From JBBIRG01 sp964410965 (GTDB taxonomy: Bacteria > CLD3 > SB21 > JBBIRG01), in contig CAYPIY010000010.1 in NCBI GenBank assembly GCA_964410965.1, forward strand, positions 62,001-126,000: a stretch of 64,000 nt of DNA. Direction: 5' to 3'. Within the stretch, counting starts at the first letter, position 1. Each line of letters begins with the position of its first letter. The notes under the pieces are model-generated. The model did not search any database. It was not told the DNA's origin and was given only the letters and a program-made list of their open reading frames with translations. Of the stretch, positions 43,382-53,440 are shown one piece after another. The position numbers and the translations under genes are program-made.

Positions 43382-46300
43382 TTAATAGTCGAATCCGAAC
43401 CAGAACTGGAAGAACAGGTCCCTTGACCAGCGGCGTGATTCGATCATGGTCCCGTCGGAATAGCGTCCGCCGAAGCCCTCGGTCCGGTTGTCCCCGAACC
43501 TTGTGGCGATAAATCGTTCGCGGTTGCCGGGAAGTTTCAGTTTGCCGAATAATTTATAACCCCGCAGATCGAACATTTTGCCCCAGTCGAAACGCAGGAC
43601 GAGGAATCCGAACATGTTGATCCTGAATCCCGTTCCCGCGCTTCCGAGGAATCCGTCGAATTTCTGCCGGCCGAGAATGACAGAGCCGTCGGTGAACTGC
43701 CCGCCCCAGGCGTTGCCGAAATCCGTAAAAATGGCGCCGCGTACGGAACGAAAACCGAATCCGCCGAACGGTAATTTCAGGTTTACCTCATCAACCAGCG
43801 GAAAACGCAGTTCGTGATTCATCACGAAGAAACGGGTGCCGGGAATGTTCCACCTCGGATAACCCCTCAGGTCCCAGCTTCCGCCGAGAAGGAAATTCTG
43901 GGGGTTCTTTCCGTCGTTCCACTGGACCATGGTCCGGAACGCGTATGCCGACCGCTGGGTGATCCTGAAATAACGCCGGTAATCGAGGATCGCGGTGTAA
44001 TAATTCTGCTGGGATTTGTACAGGTCGGTCGTATAGCCGAGACGGACGGATTTGCGCTCGCCGTCCAGAGGACCCGACGGGCCCCAGATCGAATTATCCG
44101 AAGAGTAACCGACAAAGTTCGTCACGAGCACCGCATCCACGGGCATGATCGAACCGAACCCCGCGTTGCGTTTGAACCGGCTGACGTTCACGCTGGTCTC
44201 GAGCCGGTCGAACCTGGACAGCGGGTACATGACCTGGAAAAACCCTCCGTACCGGTTCTCATCGACGATCTCCAGTTCGCCCTGATCGCCGATCTCGATA
44301 AAGTCGCCCCTGAAACGGAATATGCCGTAGGCAAAATTCGTCCGGCGGTTCAGGTTGACTTTGGTCAGGACGAAATTCCAGTTGGTCTTGATTTCATCGA
44401 AGTTCCTGCCGGTGTTGTATACGGTCAAGTAATACTGGTCATTGCCCAGCATGTCGGTGAAGCCGAGCTGCGCCCCGCCTCCGCTGCCGAACACCGGGTC
44501 ATACTGGAACGCGCCCTGGACGAAATCGAGACCGTATTTTTTATTGTATTGTCTCATGTTCTTATCGGTGGACACCACCCGCGGCGTGTCCCACGGATTT
44601 TTGCCGAACACCGGTTCGTTCCGGGGCGCGGAAAGCGTTTCCGTCCATCCGCCCGCGGGCTGCCGGAGCATGTGAATGTTGAAGCTGACATTTTCAAACA
44701 CGGTGAACACAAGGTCTTCCTGTTTGGTCCAGACCGGGTCGAATACGGCGGTCACGAACTGAGTGGCCTGCAACGGCATGAACGGCGCGAGATCGGCGGA
44801 ATCCGGAGCGGTTTTCCGGATGACATCGGAAAAGGTGTGCGCTCCGGTCCTGAAAGGAACGATCCACACGTTGGTCGGCGAACCGCGGCGGCTGGACGTG
44901 AAAGAAATGTACTGACCCTTTTTGGACCAGGACGGGGAATCGTCGCGATACGGGCCGGAGGTCAGCCGGTAAATTTCACGGCGTTCCAGCTCGTATATGA
45001 AAAGATTGTAATATCCGTACAGGCCGTTTTCCGTACGGTCGGAACTGAATACGACCGTACGTCCGTCGGGACTCCACGCGGGCTCCTTGTCATCGTAAAA
45101 GTCGTTGGTGAGTTTCTGCAGCATTCCGTCATCCTCGCCGGAGGTAACCGACAGAATGTAGATATCGGAATTACCGGAAAAGCTCAGGCCGGAAAACGCA
45201 ACGGATTTTCCGTCTGGAGACCAGGAAGGCGATGCCAGCCCGCTCAGGTCCTGGTACTGGTACCGGTGCGTGATTTTTTTCTGTTCAAGATTATACACAT
45301 ACAGAACGTCCTTTTCGCCGCTTTTTGTGACGAACGCCAGGTCTCCGGCGGAGCTGATATCGATCTTGCTCTTGAAGAAATGAAATGTCTCAAAATCCTT
45401 CGTCCGTTCGCCGCGGATCACGATTTCCGGTTTTCCGCCGTACAGCGGCTGGCGGTAAATATTCGTATACCCGTCGAGGTTCGCCACGTAATACAGTTCC
45501 TCGGCACCGTCCCGCTGGTAGTATACCGGCTTGGAATGGAATCCCTTTTCCGTCAGCGCAATGGTTTTCGCGGACGGCATGTCGCCTTTTTCCAGTTCGG
45601 GGAAGTACCGCTTCTTCAGCGAGTAATGCCATTCACGGCTCAGGACGTCGTATTTTTTCGACAGCGTCAGTTCCACGACTTTCTCGAAAACGTCCGATTT
45701 CCACAGGTTTTCGATGAGCAGGAAAATCACCTGTTCCCCGTACGCGTCCGTCAGGAAATTCAGGAAACTCTCGGCGTATTTATACATCAGGTACGATCCC
45801 TCGATTTTGTAGAACTCTTCCACGGGAAGAAGCGTGCCGCTGATGACCGCATCGCGCATCACCATTTCCGCCTGATGATCGGGCTCTCCCGACCAGAGCT
45901 CCGCGAGCCCCTCGGTGAACCACAGCGGAGCGCCGGGATGATTGAACTTGCGGTGATCGGACAGGATGCGGTTGATCCGGGCGGTCATGAACACGTGAAC
46001 GAGCTCATGCCGGAGGATCCGCCTGAAATGCGACGCGGAACCGTCGCTCGGCAAAACCACGCGGCCCTTGAAAAACTCGAAAAAACCGCCGATCCCTTCC
46101 GGCAGTTCGTACGGCGTGACGTTGGTCTGCTGGAAATGGAGGTGCGAACTGTACAGGATCAGCGGGACTTTTTTCAGCAGGGAGTGATTGAACCGGTTCT
46201 GCAGCTCGCGATACTGTTCCTCGGCCATGCCCGCGCTGCGCTCGGCCAGGTCGCGCATCTCCGGGTAATAATAAACCTCGAAATGCTCCGTCTCCAGGAC

Positions 46301-46528
46301 CTTCCAGTTGAACTGCGTGTAATGGACTTTATTCGTTCCGAAATAATCATAATAGTATTGCGCCCGTAATTCAGCGCCGTTATTCAGGCAGGCCAATAAT
46401 ATTGCGGTCAAAGCCGACAGAATGATTTTCACGGATCCGTATCGTTTGTATCTCATAAACAAAAAGATAAGGTTTCTGAACTGCCGAATCAAATAGAATT
46501 TCATATTTCGTTTGAATCTTTCGTTCAA
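43382..46528 (-). CDS. Large surface protein: peptidase-MA, PD40 propeller and outer-membrane beta-barrel
   Basis: A 1048-aa exported protein. A signal peptide (IILSALTAILLACLNNGAEL, from about residue 34) leads to a zinc-peptidase domain with RHELVHVFM (HExxH at about 174-178) and WFTEGLAELWSG (a gluzincin-like Glu). Four or more PD40/TolB-like beta-propeller blades follow (SPSWSPDGKSVAF, EPAWSPDGRTVVF, SPSWSKKGQYISF). The last ~350 residues look like an Omp85/BamA-like barrel: GGSWDLRGYPRW and the terminal aromatic residue in FWFGFDY. The likely true start is the Met at 46456 or 46504 rather than the first Met. The propeller probably binds peptides or sugars; the barrel anchors it in the outer membrane. 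Confidence 0.85.
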   Translation of the reverse strand: MNERFKRNMKFYLIRQFRNLIFLFMRYKRYGSVKIILSALTAILLACLNNGAELRAQYYYDYFGTNKVHYTQFNWKVLETEHFEVYYYPEMRDLAERSAGMAEEQYRELQNRFNHSLLKKVPLILYSSHLHFQQTNVTPYELPEGIGGFFEFFKGRVVLPSDGSASHFRRILRHELVHVFMTARINRILSDHRKFNHPGAPLWFTEGLAELWSGEPDHQAEMVMRDAVISGTLLPVEEFYKIEGSYLMYKYAESFLNFLTDAYGEQVIFLLIENLWKSDVFEKVVELTLSKKYDVLSREWHYSLKKRYFPELEKGDMPSAKTIALTEKGFHSKPVYYQRDGAEELYYVANLDGYTNIYRQPLYGGKPEIVIRGERTKDFETFHFFKSKIDISSAGDLAFVTKSGEKDVLYVYNLEQKKITHRYQYQDLSGLASPSWSPDGKSVAFSGLSFSGNSDIYILSVTSGEDDGMLQKLTNDFYDDKEPAWSPDGRTVVFSSDRTENGLYGYYNLFIYELERREIYRLTSGPYRDDSPSWSKKGQYISFTSSRRGSPTNVWIVPFRTGAHTFSDVIRKTAPDSADLAPFMPLQATQFVTAVFDPVWTKQEDLVFTVFENVSFNIHMLRQPAGGWTETLSAPRNEPVFGKNPWDTPRVVSTDKNMRQYNKKYGLDFVQGAFQYDPVFGSGGGAQLGFTDMLGNDQYYLTVYNTGRNFDEIKTNWNFVLTKVNLNRRTNFAYGIFRFRGDFIEIGDQGELEIVDENRYGGFFQVMYPLSRFDRLETSVNVSRFKRNAGFGSIMPVDAVLVTNFVGYSSDNSIWGPSGPLDGERKSVRLGYTTDLYKSQQNYYTAILDYRRYFRITQRSAYAFRTMVQWNDGKNPQNFLLGGSWDLRGYPRWNIPGTRFFVMNHELRFPLVDEVNLKLPFGGFGFRSVRGAIFTDFGNAWGGQFTDGSVILGRQKFDGFLGSAGTGFRINMFGFLVLRFDWGKMFDLRGYKLFGKLKLPGNRERFIATRFGDNRTEGFGGRYSDGTMIESRRWSRDLFFQFWFGFDY

Positions 46529-46569
46529 TCAGGCGATATTCACAATGTCACTATTTAAAAGGAGATGCC

Positions 46570-47856
46570 ATGAGAATGACGATATCTGCGATATGGCTGA
46601 GTTTTCAAAGCCTGCTGCTTTTCAGCCAGAATCCGGTTCCGTACGATACCTATTTTGAGAACGCCGTGCTGCGCGTGGATTTTTACCACGGGATCGATCC
46701 CTGCAACGAACTGATCGTACAGGACGCGCTGGTCCGCGAGCCTTTTTACGCGGGCGGCAAAACCCGGCTGATCAACGACATGAACCTCGGGAACTACCAG
46801 TGGACGGTCACCGATTCGGCGACGGGCAAAACGATATTCGCGGAATCGTTCAGCGATTTATTCGAGGAATGGCAGAGCACCGACGAGGCGAAATCGGGCG
46901 TGAAGAAATTTTTCCACGAGTCGATCCGCATGCCGTTCCCGAAAAACACGGTCAAACTGGTCATGACCGCGCGCACGAAAAAGGGCCGGACCCAAACGGT
47001 CTACCAGGCCCTGATCAATCCGCTTTCCGGCCGGATCATCCGGGAACAGCCGGGAAAAAAGGCTGAATACTCCGACCTGAAAATCGCGGGCGATCCTGCG
47101 AAAGCGGTCGATATTTTATTTGTTTCGGAAGGCTATACCGCAAGCCAGCGCGGTAAATTTGACAGCGACGCCCGGAAGCTGACGGAAATGTTCCTGAAAT
47201 ACGAGCCGTACGCCTCCATGGCCGGGCGGTTCAGTTTCCGGTCCGCGTTCGTGCCGTCGGAAGAATCCGGGACCGATGAGCCGGACAAGGGGATTTACCG
47301 GCGCACGGCGCTGAACAGCAGTTTCAACACGTTCGATATCGCGCGGTACCTTACGACACTCGACAACAAGACCATCCGCGATATCGCCGGCAGCGCATAC
47401 TATGACCAGATCGTGATCGTGGCCAATTCCTCCCGGTACGGCGGGGCGGGATTCTATAACCTGTATTCCATTTTCAGCTCGGACATGCAATATCTGGATG
47501 ACGTCTTTATCCATGAATTCGGCCACCAGTTCGGAGCGCTGGGGGATGAATACGAAGGCGGTTTCACGGACGGCTATTACGACCTGGCGGTCGAGCCGTG
47601 GGAGCCGAACCTGACCATCGCCACAACGCGCGGGAAGATCAAGTGGGGCAGGCTGATCGATCAGGCAACGCCGCTGCCCACGCCGAACGACGAGACTTTC
47701 AAATCCGCTGTGGGTTTATTCGAGGGCGCGGGATACGTAAGCAAGGGCATGTACCGTTCCCAGTTGTTCTGCATCATGCGCGGATTCCAGACCAAGAATT
47801 ACTGCGCGGCCTGTAAGGATCATATTACGAAAGTGATCAGGTTTTATACGGAGTGA
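46570..47856 (+). CDS. M64-family metallopeptidase (IgA-peptidase-like), secreted
   Basis: This 428-aa protein has a signal peptide (MRMTISAIWLSFQSLLLFSQ) and the metzincin-like motif IHEFGHQFGALGDEY (H315, H319, with the following Asp), which is the diagnostic string of peptidase family M64. The N-terminal region is beta-rich. It has no T9SS tail, so it is periplasmic or released. AAGGAG precedes the ATG. It is divergent from the 1048-aa gene with only ~40 bp between, and convergent with the T9SS gene at 47902. Confidence 0.9.
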   Translation: MRMTISAIWLSFQSLLLFSQNPVPYDTYFENAVLRVDFYHGIDPCNELIVQDALVREPFYAGGKTRLINDMNLGNYQWTVTDSATGKTIFAESFSDLFEEWQSTDEAKSGVKKFFHESIRMPFPKNTVKLVMTARTKKGRTQTVYQALINPLSGRIIREQPGKKAEYSDLKIAGDPAKAVDILFVSEGYTASQRGKFDSDARKLTEMFLKYEPYASMAGRFSFRSAFVPSEESGTDEPDKGIYRRTALNSSFNTFDIARYLTTLDNKTIRDIAGSAYYDQIVIVANSSRYGGAGFYNLYSIFSSDMQYLDDVFIHEFGHQFGALGDEYEGGFTDGYYDLAVEPWEPNLTIATTRGKIKWGRLIDQATPLPTPNDETFKSAVGLFEGAGYVSKGMYRSQLFCIMRGFQTKNYCAACKDHITKVIRFYTE

Positions 47857-47898
47857 TCCTCCGTCCGCATTCGTCCGGCAAAGCGGTGTTTTCAGGCG

Positions 47899-50341
47899 CT
47901 TTTATTTCAGCAGGGTCAGCTTGAGGGTTTTGCTGAATCCGCCGGTTTCCAGGCGGTACAGGTATACCCCGGAACTGACGTTTTGTCCGCGCTGATCTTT
48001 TCCGTCCCATGTCACCGAGTGAACGCCCGGCGGCATTTGCCCGCTTACCAGCGTACGGACTTCCTGTCCCAGCACATTGTAGATTTTCAGGCTGACTTTC
48101 GCGGACCGGTTCAGATCAAAACGGATCGTCGTGGCCGGGTTGAACGGATTCGGATAATTGGGGTACAGCGTGAAAGATGCCGGTGCGGCGTGTACCGGTT
48201 CCTGAATGGCCACCACGACGCTGTTCATGTCGGCGTAAAACCGGCTCTGAATCAAAGCCGCGTAATTTTTCAGCGTATCGACCGCGTTCCGGTTATTTGT
48301 ACCGATGGCCGCGATAAGCGCGTACCAGATGTCCAGCGTATCTCCGGATGCCATATCGAACGGCCCCGATCCCAGAATGCAACGTTTATCGTCCAAACCG
48401 AAATTGACCATCACATCCCATGGCCCAAAGGGTTTCGGGTTTCCGTTCCAGTCCAGACCCTTCATGTAAAGGTATCTGGTGCTGTCATACTTGTTCCGCG
48501 GCGATCCGGGATCATTATAGTTTTTAAGAATGGCCATCGCCGAAGTCCCGGTGATGTTTTTCCTGTCCGGCAACCGGAGGACATAAAAGCCCTGTTCGCG
48601 GATATCCAGCCGTTCGGCGGTATCCGAAGCGGCGGAAGGAACCGTCGCCGACTGCAGTAACTGCAGGCCCGCCGCGTACGGGTATTGATCCGTACTGTCG
48701 CTGAAACCGTACACCATGCTCAGCACGGAGTCGGAACCGATGGAATCATTCCAGTACATGTTGCCAACATCCGGGTCGCCATACAGGCCAAAGTAACACG
48801 ATTCGTAATGTTGGTCCGACTTGTTGATGATTTTCATCCTGACCAGGACGGCATTGTTGAAGGGGAACTCCAGGAACTGGAATGTCTGCCTCTGGCATTC
48901 GATACCGAGTTTCGGACTACAATACGTCGGCTCATAGGAATTGTTCGGGGACAGGTCGTTGAATACCGCCCAGGTGTCTTTCGCGGATAGTTTCAGCGGA
49001 TATCCCAATTCGTCGTGAGGCGCCTCAGCCGGCCAGACCGCGGCGTTCTCCGGCAGCACATAAATCCTGACATTGGATGAATCCGGGTTTTCGGTTTGAA
49101 GCGAATCCACGGAACCGTGATTCAGTATGCGCCCCGCCTGAAATTCCGTAAAATACTCAACCTGGGAAACGGAAACCGTATCCGTCGCTCCGCCCGAACC
49201 CGGTTTCAGAACGCCTAAGTAAAATCCTGATGCCCAAATGACCCATCCGGGATGATTTTTCCATCGCATTCCGCCTCGTAAAAGGTCGTCACCATGATGA
49301 GCGATATCCCCGTTATTGGCGATCCAGTATTCGATGTCATTAGCTCCGAGCAGTACCCTCCATAAGGAATCCGGGAGTGAAGACCGTTTCCCGGCATTTG
49401 CCTTGTCATGTGTTTTAACCTGTGATTCAAGGCCGGATAACGCGAAAGAATAAATGATGAAAACCACGGCTGACATGATGATCAGCCGGATAAAAGGACG
49501 ATTGAAGGTTTTCATTTGACCCTCCTTTTTTTCTAAAAAATGATTACATCGTATTTTATCGAAGTAATATCATCTTTCTGGTTTTGATGGTTTCTCCGGT
49601 CTTCAGCCTGTAAATATAAATACCGCTGGAGACATGTTTTCCGCGCTTATCACAGCCATCCCAGATCACGTTATGTTCTCCCGGTTGCAAGACTTCATTG
49701 ATTAACGTTCTGATCTCTCTGCCCAGCATGTCAAACACCGATAAACGTATTCGGCCGGGCCGAATGGTATTAAATTTAATTGACGTATTTGGGTTGAAAG
49801 GATTTGGATAATTTTGTATGACTTCACAATCCGAGTTTTTATTGTCAGTTCCTGACGTTTTTTTGGTTACACAATCATAAAGAATATCCAGCGTGTCGGT
49901 AGTAGTGGAAACTTTGGATGAACCGTTGGAATTATTACGGGTTACAACATAATAATACGCAACCCATCTGCCTCCGCCTGCGCAACTGATTTCTTCATCC
50001 AGGTAATATGTATTCGTTGTATTGGCAATGTTTGTATATGCGCCGTACTTGTTATTTAGCTTTCTGTAGATTTTGTATTCAACATTAAAAGGTTCGCCAT
50101 TTGAATTCCAGCTTAAATAAGGACTCCCGGAGGAAGAAGTAAGGTTGAAATCCGCCGGCGGTTCAGGTATAAAGGATTTGGTCCTTGGATATTGGTAAGA
50201 TGACGACTTGTTTCTGTTTGATTCCCAAATTCCCCATGAAAAATCGGATAGAGAATCCTTGACCTTCCACCAGGTTCCTCCGTAATCATATTGTAAGGGA
50301 ATCCAATAATAAAATTTGTTTGTATCGTTATAATCGTATTT
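47899..50341. repeat. Tandem duplication, copy 1 (identical part)
   Basis: Positions 47899-50341 match 50998-53440 with a fixed offset of 3099 bp; by line-by-line reading I found no difference up to 50342. The segment carries the whole 537-aa gene and the 3' part of the 436-aa gene. The related 5' part, 50342 to about 50995, differs strongly from 53441 to about 54094 yet keeps the same offset at the start codon. Confidence 0.9.
47902..49515 (-). CDS. T9SS sorting-domain secreted protein, copy 1
   Basis: This 537-aa protein has an N-terminal hydrophobic signal (RLIIMSAVVFIIYSFALSG) and a C-terminal type A sorting domain: PNYPNPFNPATTIRFDL near 460 and the KIYNVLGQEVRTLVSG and VYLYRLETGGF blocks to the end. 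Such proteins are exported by Sec, then through the type IX secretion outer-membrane complex and attached or released. The central ~400 residues are not assigned to a known domain and contain no obvious catalytic motif. It is 40 bp downstream of the 436-aa T9SS gene and is a perfect duplicate of 51001-52614. Confidence 0.88.
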   Translation of the reverse strand: MKTFNRPFIRLIIMSAVVFIIYSFALSGLESQVKTHDKANAGKRSSLPDSLWRVLLGANDIEYWIANNGDIAHHGDDLLRGGMRWKNHPGWVIWASGFYLGVLKPGSGGATDTVSVSQVEYFTEFQAGRILNHGSVDSLQTENPDSSNVRIYVLPENAAVWPAEAPHDELGYPLKLSAKDTWAVFNDLSPNNSYEPTYCSPKLGIECQRQTFQFLEFPFNNAVLVRMKIINKSDQHYESCYFGLYGDPDVGNMYWNDSIGSDSVLSMVYGFSDSTDQYPYAAGLQLLQSATVPSAASDTAERLDIREQGFYVLRLPDRKNITGTSAMAILKNYNDPGSPRNKYDSTRYLYMKGLDWNGNPKPFGPWDVMVNFGLDDKRCILGSGPFDMASGDTLDIWYALIAAIGTNNRNAVDTLKNYAALIQSRFYADMNSVVVAIQEPVHAAPASFTLYPNYPNPFNPATTIRFDLNRSAKVSLKIYNVLGQEVRTLVSGQMPPGVHSVTWDGKDQRGQNVSSGVYLYRLETGGFSKTLKLTLLK

Positions 50342-50866
50342 AATTGAAATATCTACGGAATTGTAATATAGGGGATCACTAGTGCGCGTATACATAGAAT
50401 CAGTATAATTAATCATAATGGAATCTATTGTAAGATATAATTGAATTTCCGGAAAATATCTTTGTATGGCGAACTTATACATTCCATAACTAAATGTATC
50501 ACTTCCAGGTTCATAGTCTGTATACAAAAAATTGAACTTAAAGGTATCTACTCCCGGATAGAGATAATGAGAGTATTGTTTAAAACGATTTGTGGGAATA
50601 AAACTATCAGGATCAGCGGTTTCAAGCCATATTGTGCTGATGTTTTTCATTAATAATTGTGGATAATAATAAACAGTATCATCAATAACAACAGAATCAT
50701 AAACAGCTGTTATAAGTGTGTCGATATTTGTAGTATAGAAGATAATTTCTTCATTTAGCGCTTCTGATTGAGGAAAAAGATTTTTTCCTATGAAAATTGA
50801 AAACACAATAATGATAACCAACGCAAAGTTTTCAACTTTTAAACAAAAGGAAATTAAGGTTTTCAT
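49556..50866 (-). CDS. T9SS sorting-domain protein, 436 aa, copy 1
   Basis: A signal peptide (KTLISFCLKVENFALVIIIV) is followed by ~140 residues that are variable between the two copies (TTNIDTLITAVYDS...). Then an Ig/fibronectin-like middle (PPADFNLTSSSGSPYLSW; FNVEYKIYRKLNN) and the type A sorting domain (IQNYPNPFNPNTSIKFN to the end). I start at the ATG at 50866 because AAAGGA lies upstream. Residues after about 182 are identical to copy 2 while the N-terminal part shows only ~65% identity. Variable display at the cell surface is a plausible reason. Confidence 0.85.
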   Translation of the reverse strand: MKTLISFCLKVENFALVIIIVFSIFIGKNLFPQSEALNEEIIFYTTNIDTLITAVYDSVVIDDTVYYYPQLLMKNISTIWLETADPDSFIPTNRFKQYSHYLYPGVDTFKFNFLYTDYEPGSDTFSYGMYKFAIQRYFPEIQLYLTIDSIMINYTDSMYTRTSDPLYYNSVDISIKYDYNDTNKFYYWIPLQYDYGGTWWKVKDSLSDFSWGIWESNRNKSSSYQYPRTKSFIPEPPADFNLTSSSGSPYLSWNSNGEPFNVEYKIYRKLNNKYGAYTNIANTTNTYYLDEEISCAGGGRWVAYYYVVTRNNSNGSSKVSTTTDTLDILYDCVTKKTSGTDNKNSDCEVIQNYPNPFNPNTSIKFNTIRPGRIRLSVFDMLGREIRTLINEVLQPGEHNVIWDGCDKRGKHVSSGIYIYRLKTGETIKTRKMILLR

Positions 50867-50997
50867 ATACTGTCCTTTCACTAAATACTAAGAAAGGAGA
50901 ATCGCATCGTATGTATCGATCTGATAAAACCGTCTGAATGGTCCCCGAATCATTCTCATAAAAAGAGTTCCCGTTCGCAGTCCCTGTTATAATGTAC

Positions 50998-53440
50998 CTT
51001 TTATTTCAGCAGGGTCAGCTTGAGGGTTTTGCTGAATCCGCCGGTTTCCAGGCGGTACAGGTATACCCCGGAACTGACGTTTTGTCCGCGCTGATCTTTT
51101 CCGTCCCATGTCACCGAGTGAACGCCCGGCGGCATTTGCCCGCTTACCAGCGTACGGACTTCCTGTCCCAGCACATTGTAGATTTTCAGGCTGACTTTCG
51201 CGGACCGGTTCAGATCAAAACGGATCGTCGTGGCCGGGTTGAACGGATTCGGATAATTGGGGTACAGCGTGAAAGATGCCGGTGCGGCGTGTACCGGTTC
51301 CTGAATGGCCACCACGACGCTGTTCATGTCGGCGTAAAACCGGCTCTGAATCAAAGCCGCGTAATTTTTCAGCGTATCGACCGCGTTCCGGTTATTTGTA
51401 CCGATGGCCGCGATAAGCGCGTACCAGATGTCCAGCGTATCTCCGGATGCCATATCGAACGGCCCCGATCCCAGAATGCAACGTTTATCGTCCAAACCGA
51501 AATTGACCATCACATCCCATGGCCCAAAGGGTTTCGGGTTTCCGTTCCAGTCCAGACCCTTCATGTAAAGGTATCTGGTGCTGTCATACTTGTTCCGCGG
51601 CGATCCGGGATCATTATAGTTTTTAAGAATGGCCATCGCCGAAGTCCCGGTGATGTTTTTCCTGTCCGGCAACCGGAGGACATAAAAGCCCTGTTCGCGG
51701 ATATCCAGCCGTTCGGCGGTATCCGAAGCGGCGGAAGGAACCGTCGCCGACTGCAGTAACTGCAGGCCCGCCGCGTACGGGTATTGATCCGTACTGTCGC
51801 TGAAACCGTACACCATGCTCAGCACGGAGTCGGAACCGATGGAATCATTCCAGTACATGTTGCCAACATCCGGGTCGCCATACAGGCCAAAGTAACACGA
51901 TTCGTAATGTTGGTCCGACTTGTTGATGATTTTCATCCTGACCAGGACGGCATTGTTGAAGGGGAACTCCAGGAACTGGAATGTCTGCCTCTGGCATTCG
52001 ATACCGAGTTTCGGACTACAATACGTCGGCTCATAGGAATTGTTCGGGGACAGGTCGTTGAATACCGCCCAGGTGTCTTTCGCGGATAGTTTCAGCGGAT
52101 ATCCCAATTCGTCGTGAGGCGCCTCAGCCGGCCAGACCGCGGCGTTCTCCGGCAGCACATAAATCCTGACATTGGATGAATCCGGGTTTTCGGTTTGAAG
52201 CGAATCCACGGAACCGTGATTCAGTATGCGCCCCGCCTGAAATTCCGTAAAATACTCAACCTGGGAAACGGAAACCGTATCCGTCGCTCCGCCCGAACCC
52301 GGTTTCAGAACGCCTAAGTAAAATCCTGATGCCCAAATGACCCATCCGGGATGATTTTTCCATCGCATTCCGCCTCGTAAAAGGTCGTCACCATGATGAG
52401 CGATATCCCCGTTATTGGCGATCCAGTATTCGATGTCATTAGCTCCGAGCAGTACCCTCCATAAGGAATCCGGGAGTGAAGACCGTTTCCCGGCATTTGC
52501 CTTGTCATGTGTTTTAACCTGTGATTCAAGGCCGGATAACGCGAAAGAATAAATGATGAAAACCACGGCTGACATGATGATCAGCCGGATAAAAGGACGA
52601 TTGAAGGTTTTCATTTGACCCTCCTTTTTTTCTAAAAAATGATTACATCGTATTTTATCGAAGTAATATCATCTTTCTGGTTTTGATGGTTTCTCCGGTC
52701 TTCAGCCTGTAAATATAAATACCGCTGGAGACATGTTTTCCGCGCTTATCACAGCCATCCCAGATCACGTTATGTTCTCCCGGTTGCAAGACTTCATTGA
52801 TTAACGTTCTGATCTCTCTGCCCAGCATGTCAAACACCGATAAACGTATTCGGCCGGGCCGAATGGTATTAAATTTAATTGACGTATTTGGGTTGAAAGG
52901 ATTTGGATAATTTTGTATGACTTCACAATCCGAGTTTTTATTGTCAGTTCCTGACGTTTTTTTGGTTACACAATCATAAAGAATATCCAGCGTGTCGGTA
53001 GTAGTGGAAACTTTGGATGAACCGTTGGAATTATTACGGGTTACAACATAATAATACGCAACCCATCTGCCTCCGCCTGCGCAACTGATTTCTTCATCCA
53101 GGTAATATGTATTCGTTGTATTGGCAATGTTTGTATATGCGCCGTACTTGTTATTTAGCTTTCTGTAGATTTTGTATTCAACATTAAAAGGTTCGCCATT
53201 TGAATTCCAGCTTAAATAAGGACTCCCGGAGGAAGAAGTAAGGTTGAAATCCGCCGGCGGTTCAGGTATAAAGGATTTGGTCCTTGGATATTGGTAAGAT
53301 GACGACTTGTTTCTGTTTGATTCCCAAATTCCCCATGAAAAATCGGATAGAGAATCCTTGACCTTCCACCAGGTTCCTCCGTAATCATATTGTAAGGGAA
53401 TCCAATAATAAAATTTGTTTGTATCGTTATAATCGTATTT
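50998..53440. repeat. Tandem duplication, copy 2 (identical part)
   Basis: This is the second copy of the 2.4-kb identical segment (offset 3099 bp from copy 1). Its left junction reads CTTTTATTTCAG at 50998, matching 47899. Upstream, 53972-54098 and 50873-50999 are also clearly related (about four fifths identical), so the whole unit, including leader regions, arose by tandem duplication. Confidence 0.9.
51001..52614 (-). CDS. T9SS sorting-domain secreted protein, copy 2
   Basis: The 537-aa sequence is identical to the gene at 47902-49515, with the same signal peptide and sorting domain. It lies 40 bp after the 436-aa copy 2. Two identical copies make short-read assemblies prone to collapse or mis-joining here. 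Confidence 0.88.
   Translation of the reverse strand: MKTFNRPFIRLIIMSAVVFIIYSFALSGLESQVKTHDKANAGKRSSLPDSLWRVLLGANDIEYWIANNGDIAHHGDDLLRGGMRWKNHPGWVIWASGFYLGVLKPGSGGATDTVSVSQVEYFTEFQAGRILNHGSVDSLQTENPDSSNVRIYVLPENAAVWPAEAPHDELGYPLKLSAKDTWAVFNDLSPNNSYEPTYCSPKLGIECQRQTFQFLEFPFNNAVLVRMKIINKSDQHYESCYFGLYGDPDVGNMYWNDSIGSDSVLSMVYGFSDSTDQYPYAAGLQLLQSATVPSAASDTAERLDIREQGFYVLRLPDRKNITGTSAMAILKNYNDPGSPRNKYDSTRYLYMKGLDWNGNPKPFGPWDVMVNFGLDDKRCILGSGPFDMASGDTLDIWYALIAAIGTNNRNAVDTLKNYAALIQSRFYADMNSVVVAIQEPVHAAPASFTLYPNYPNPFNPATTIRFDLNRSAKVSLKIYNVLGQEVRTLVSGQMPPGVHSVTWDGKDQRGQNVSSGVYLYRLETGGFSKTLKLTLLK

Noticed and set aside
43814..46369. 851-aa open frame opposite the peptidase-MA/PD40 gene
   Set aside because: Antisense shadow; the minus-strand protein has clear domains and a signal peptide, the plus-strand one has none.
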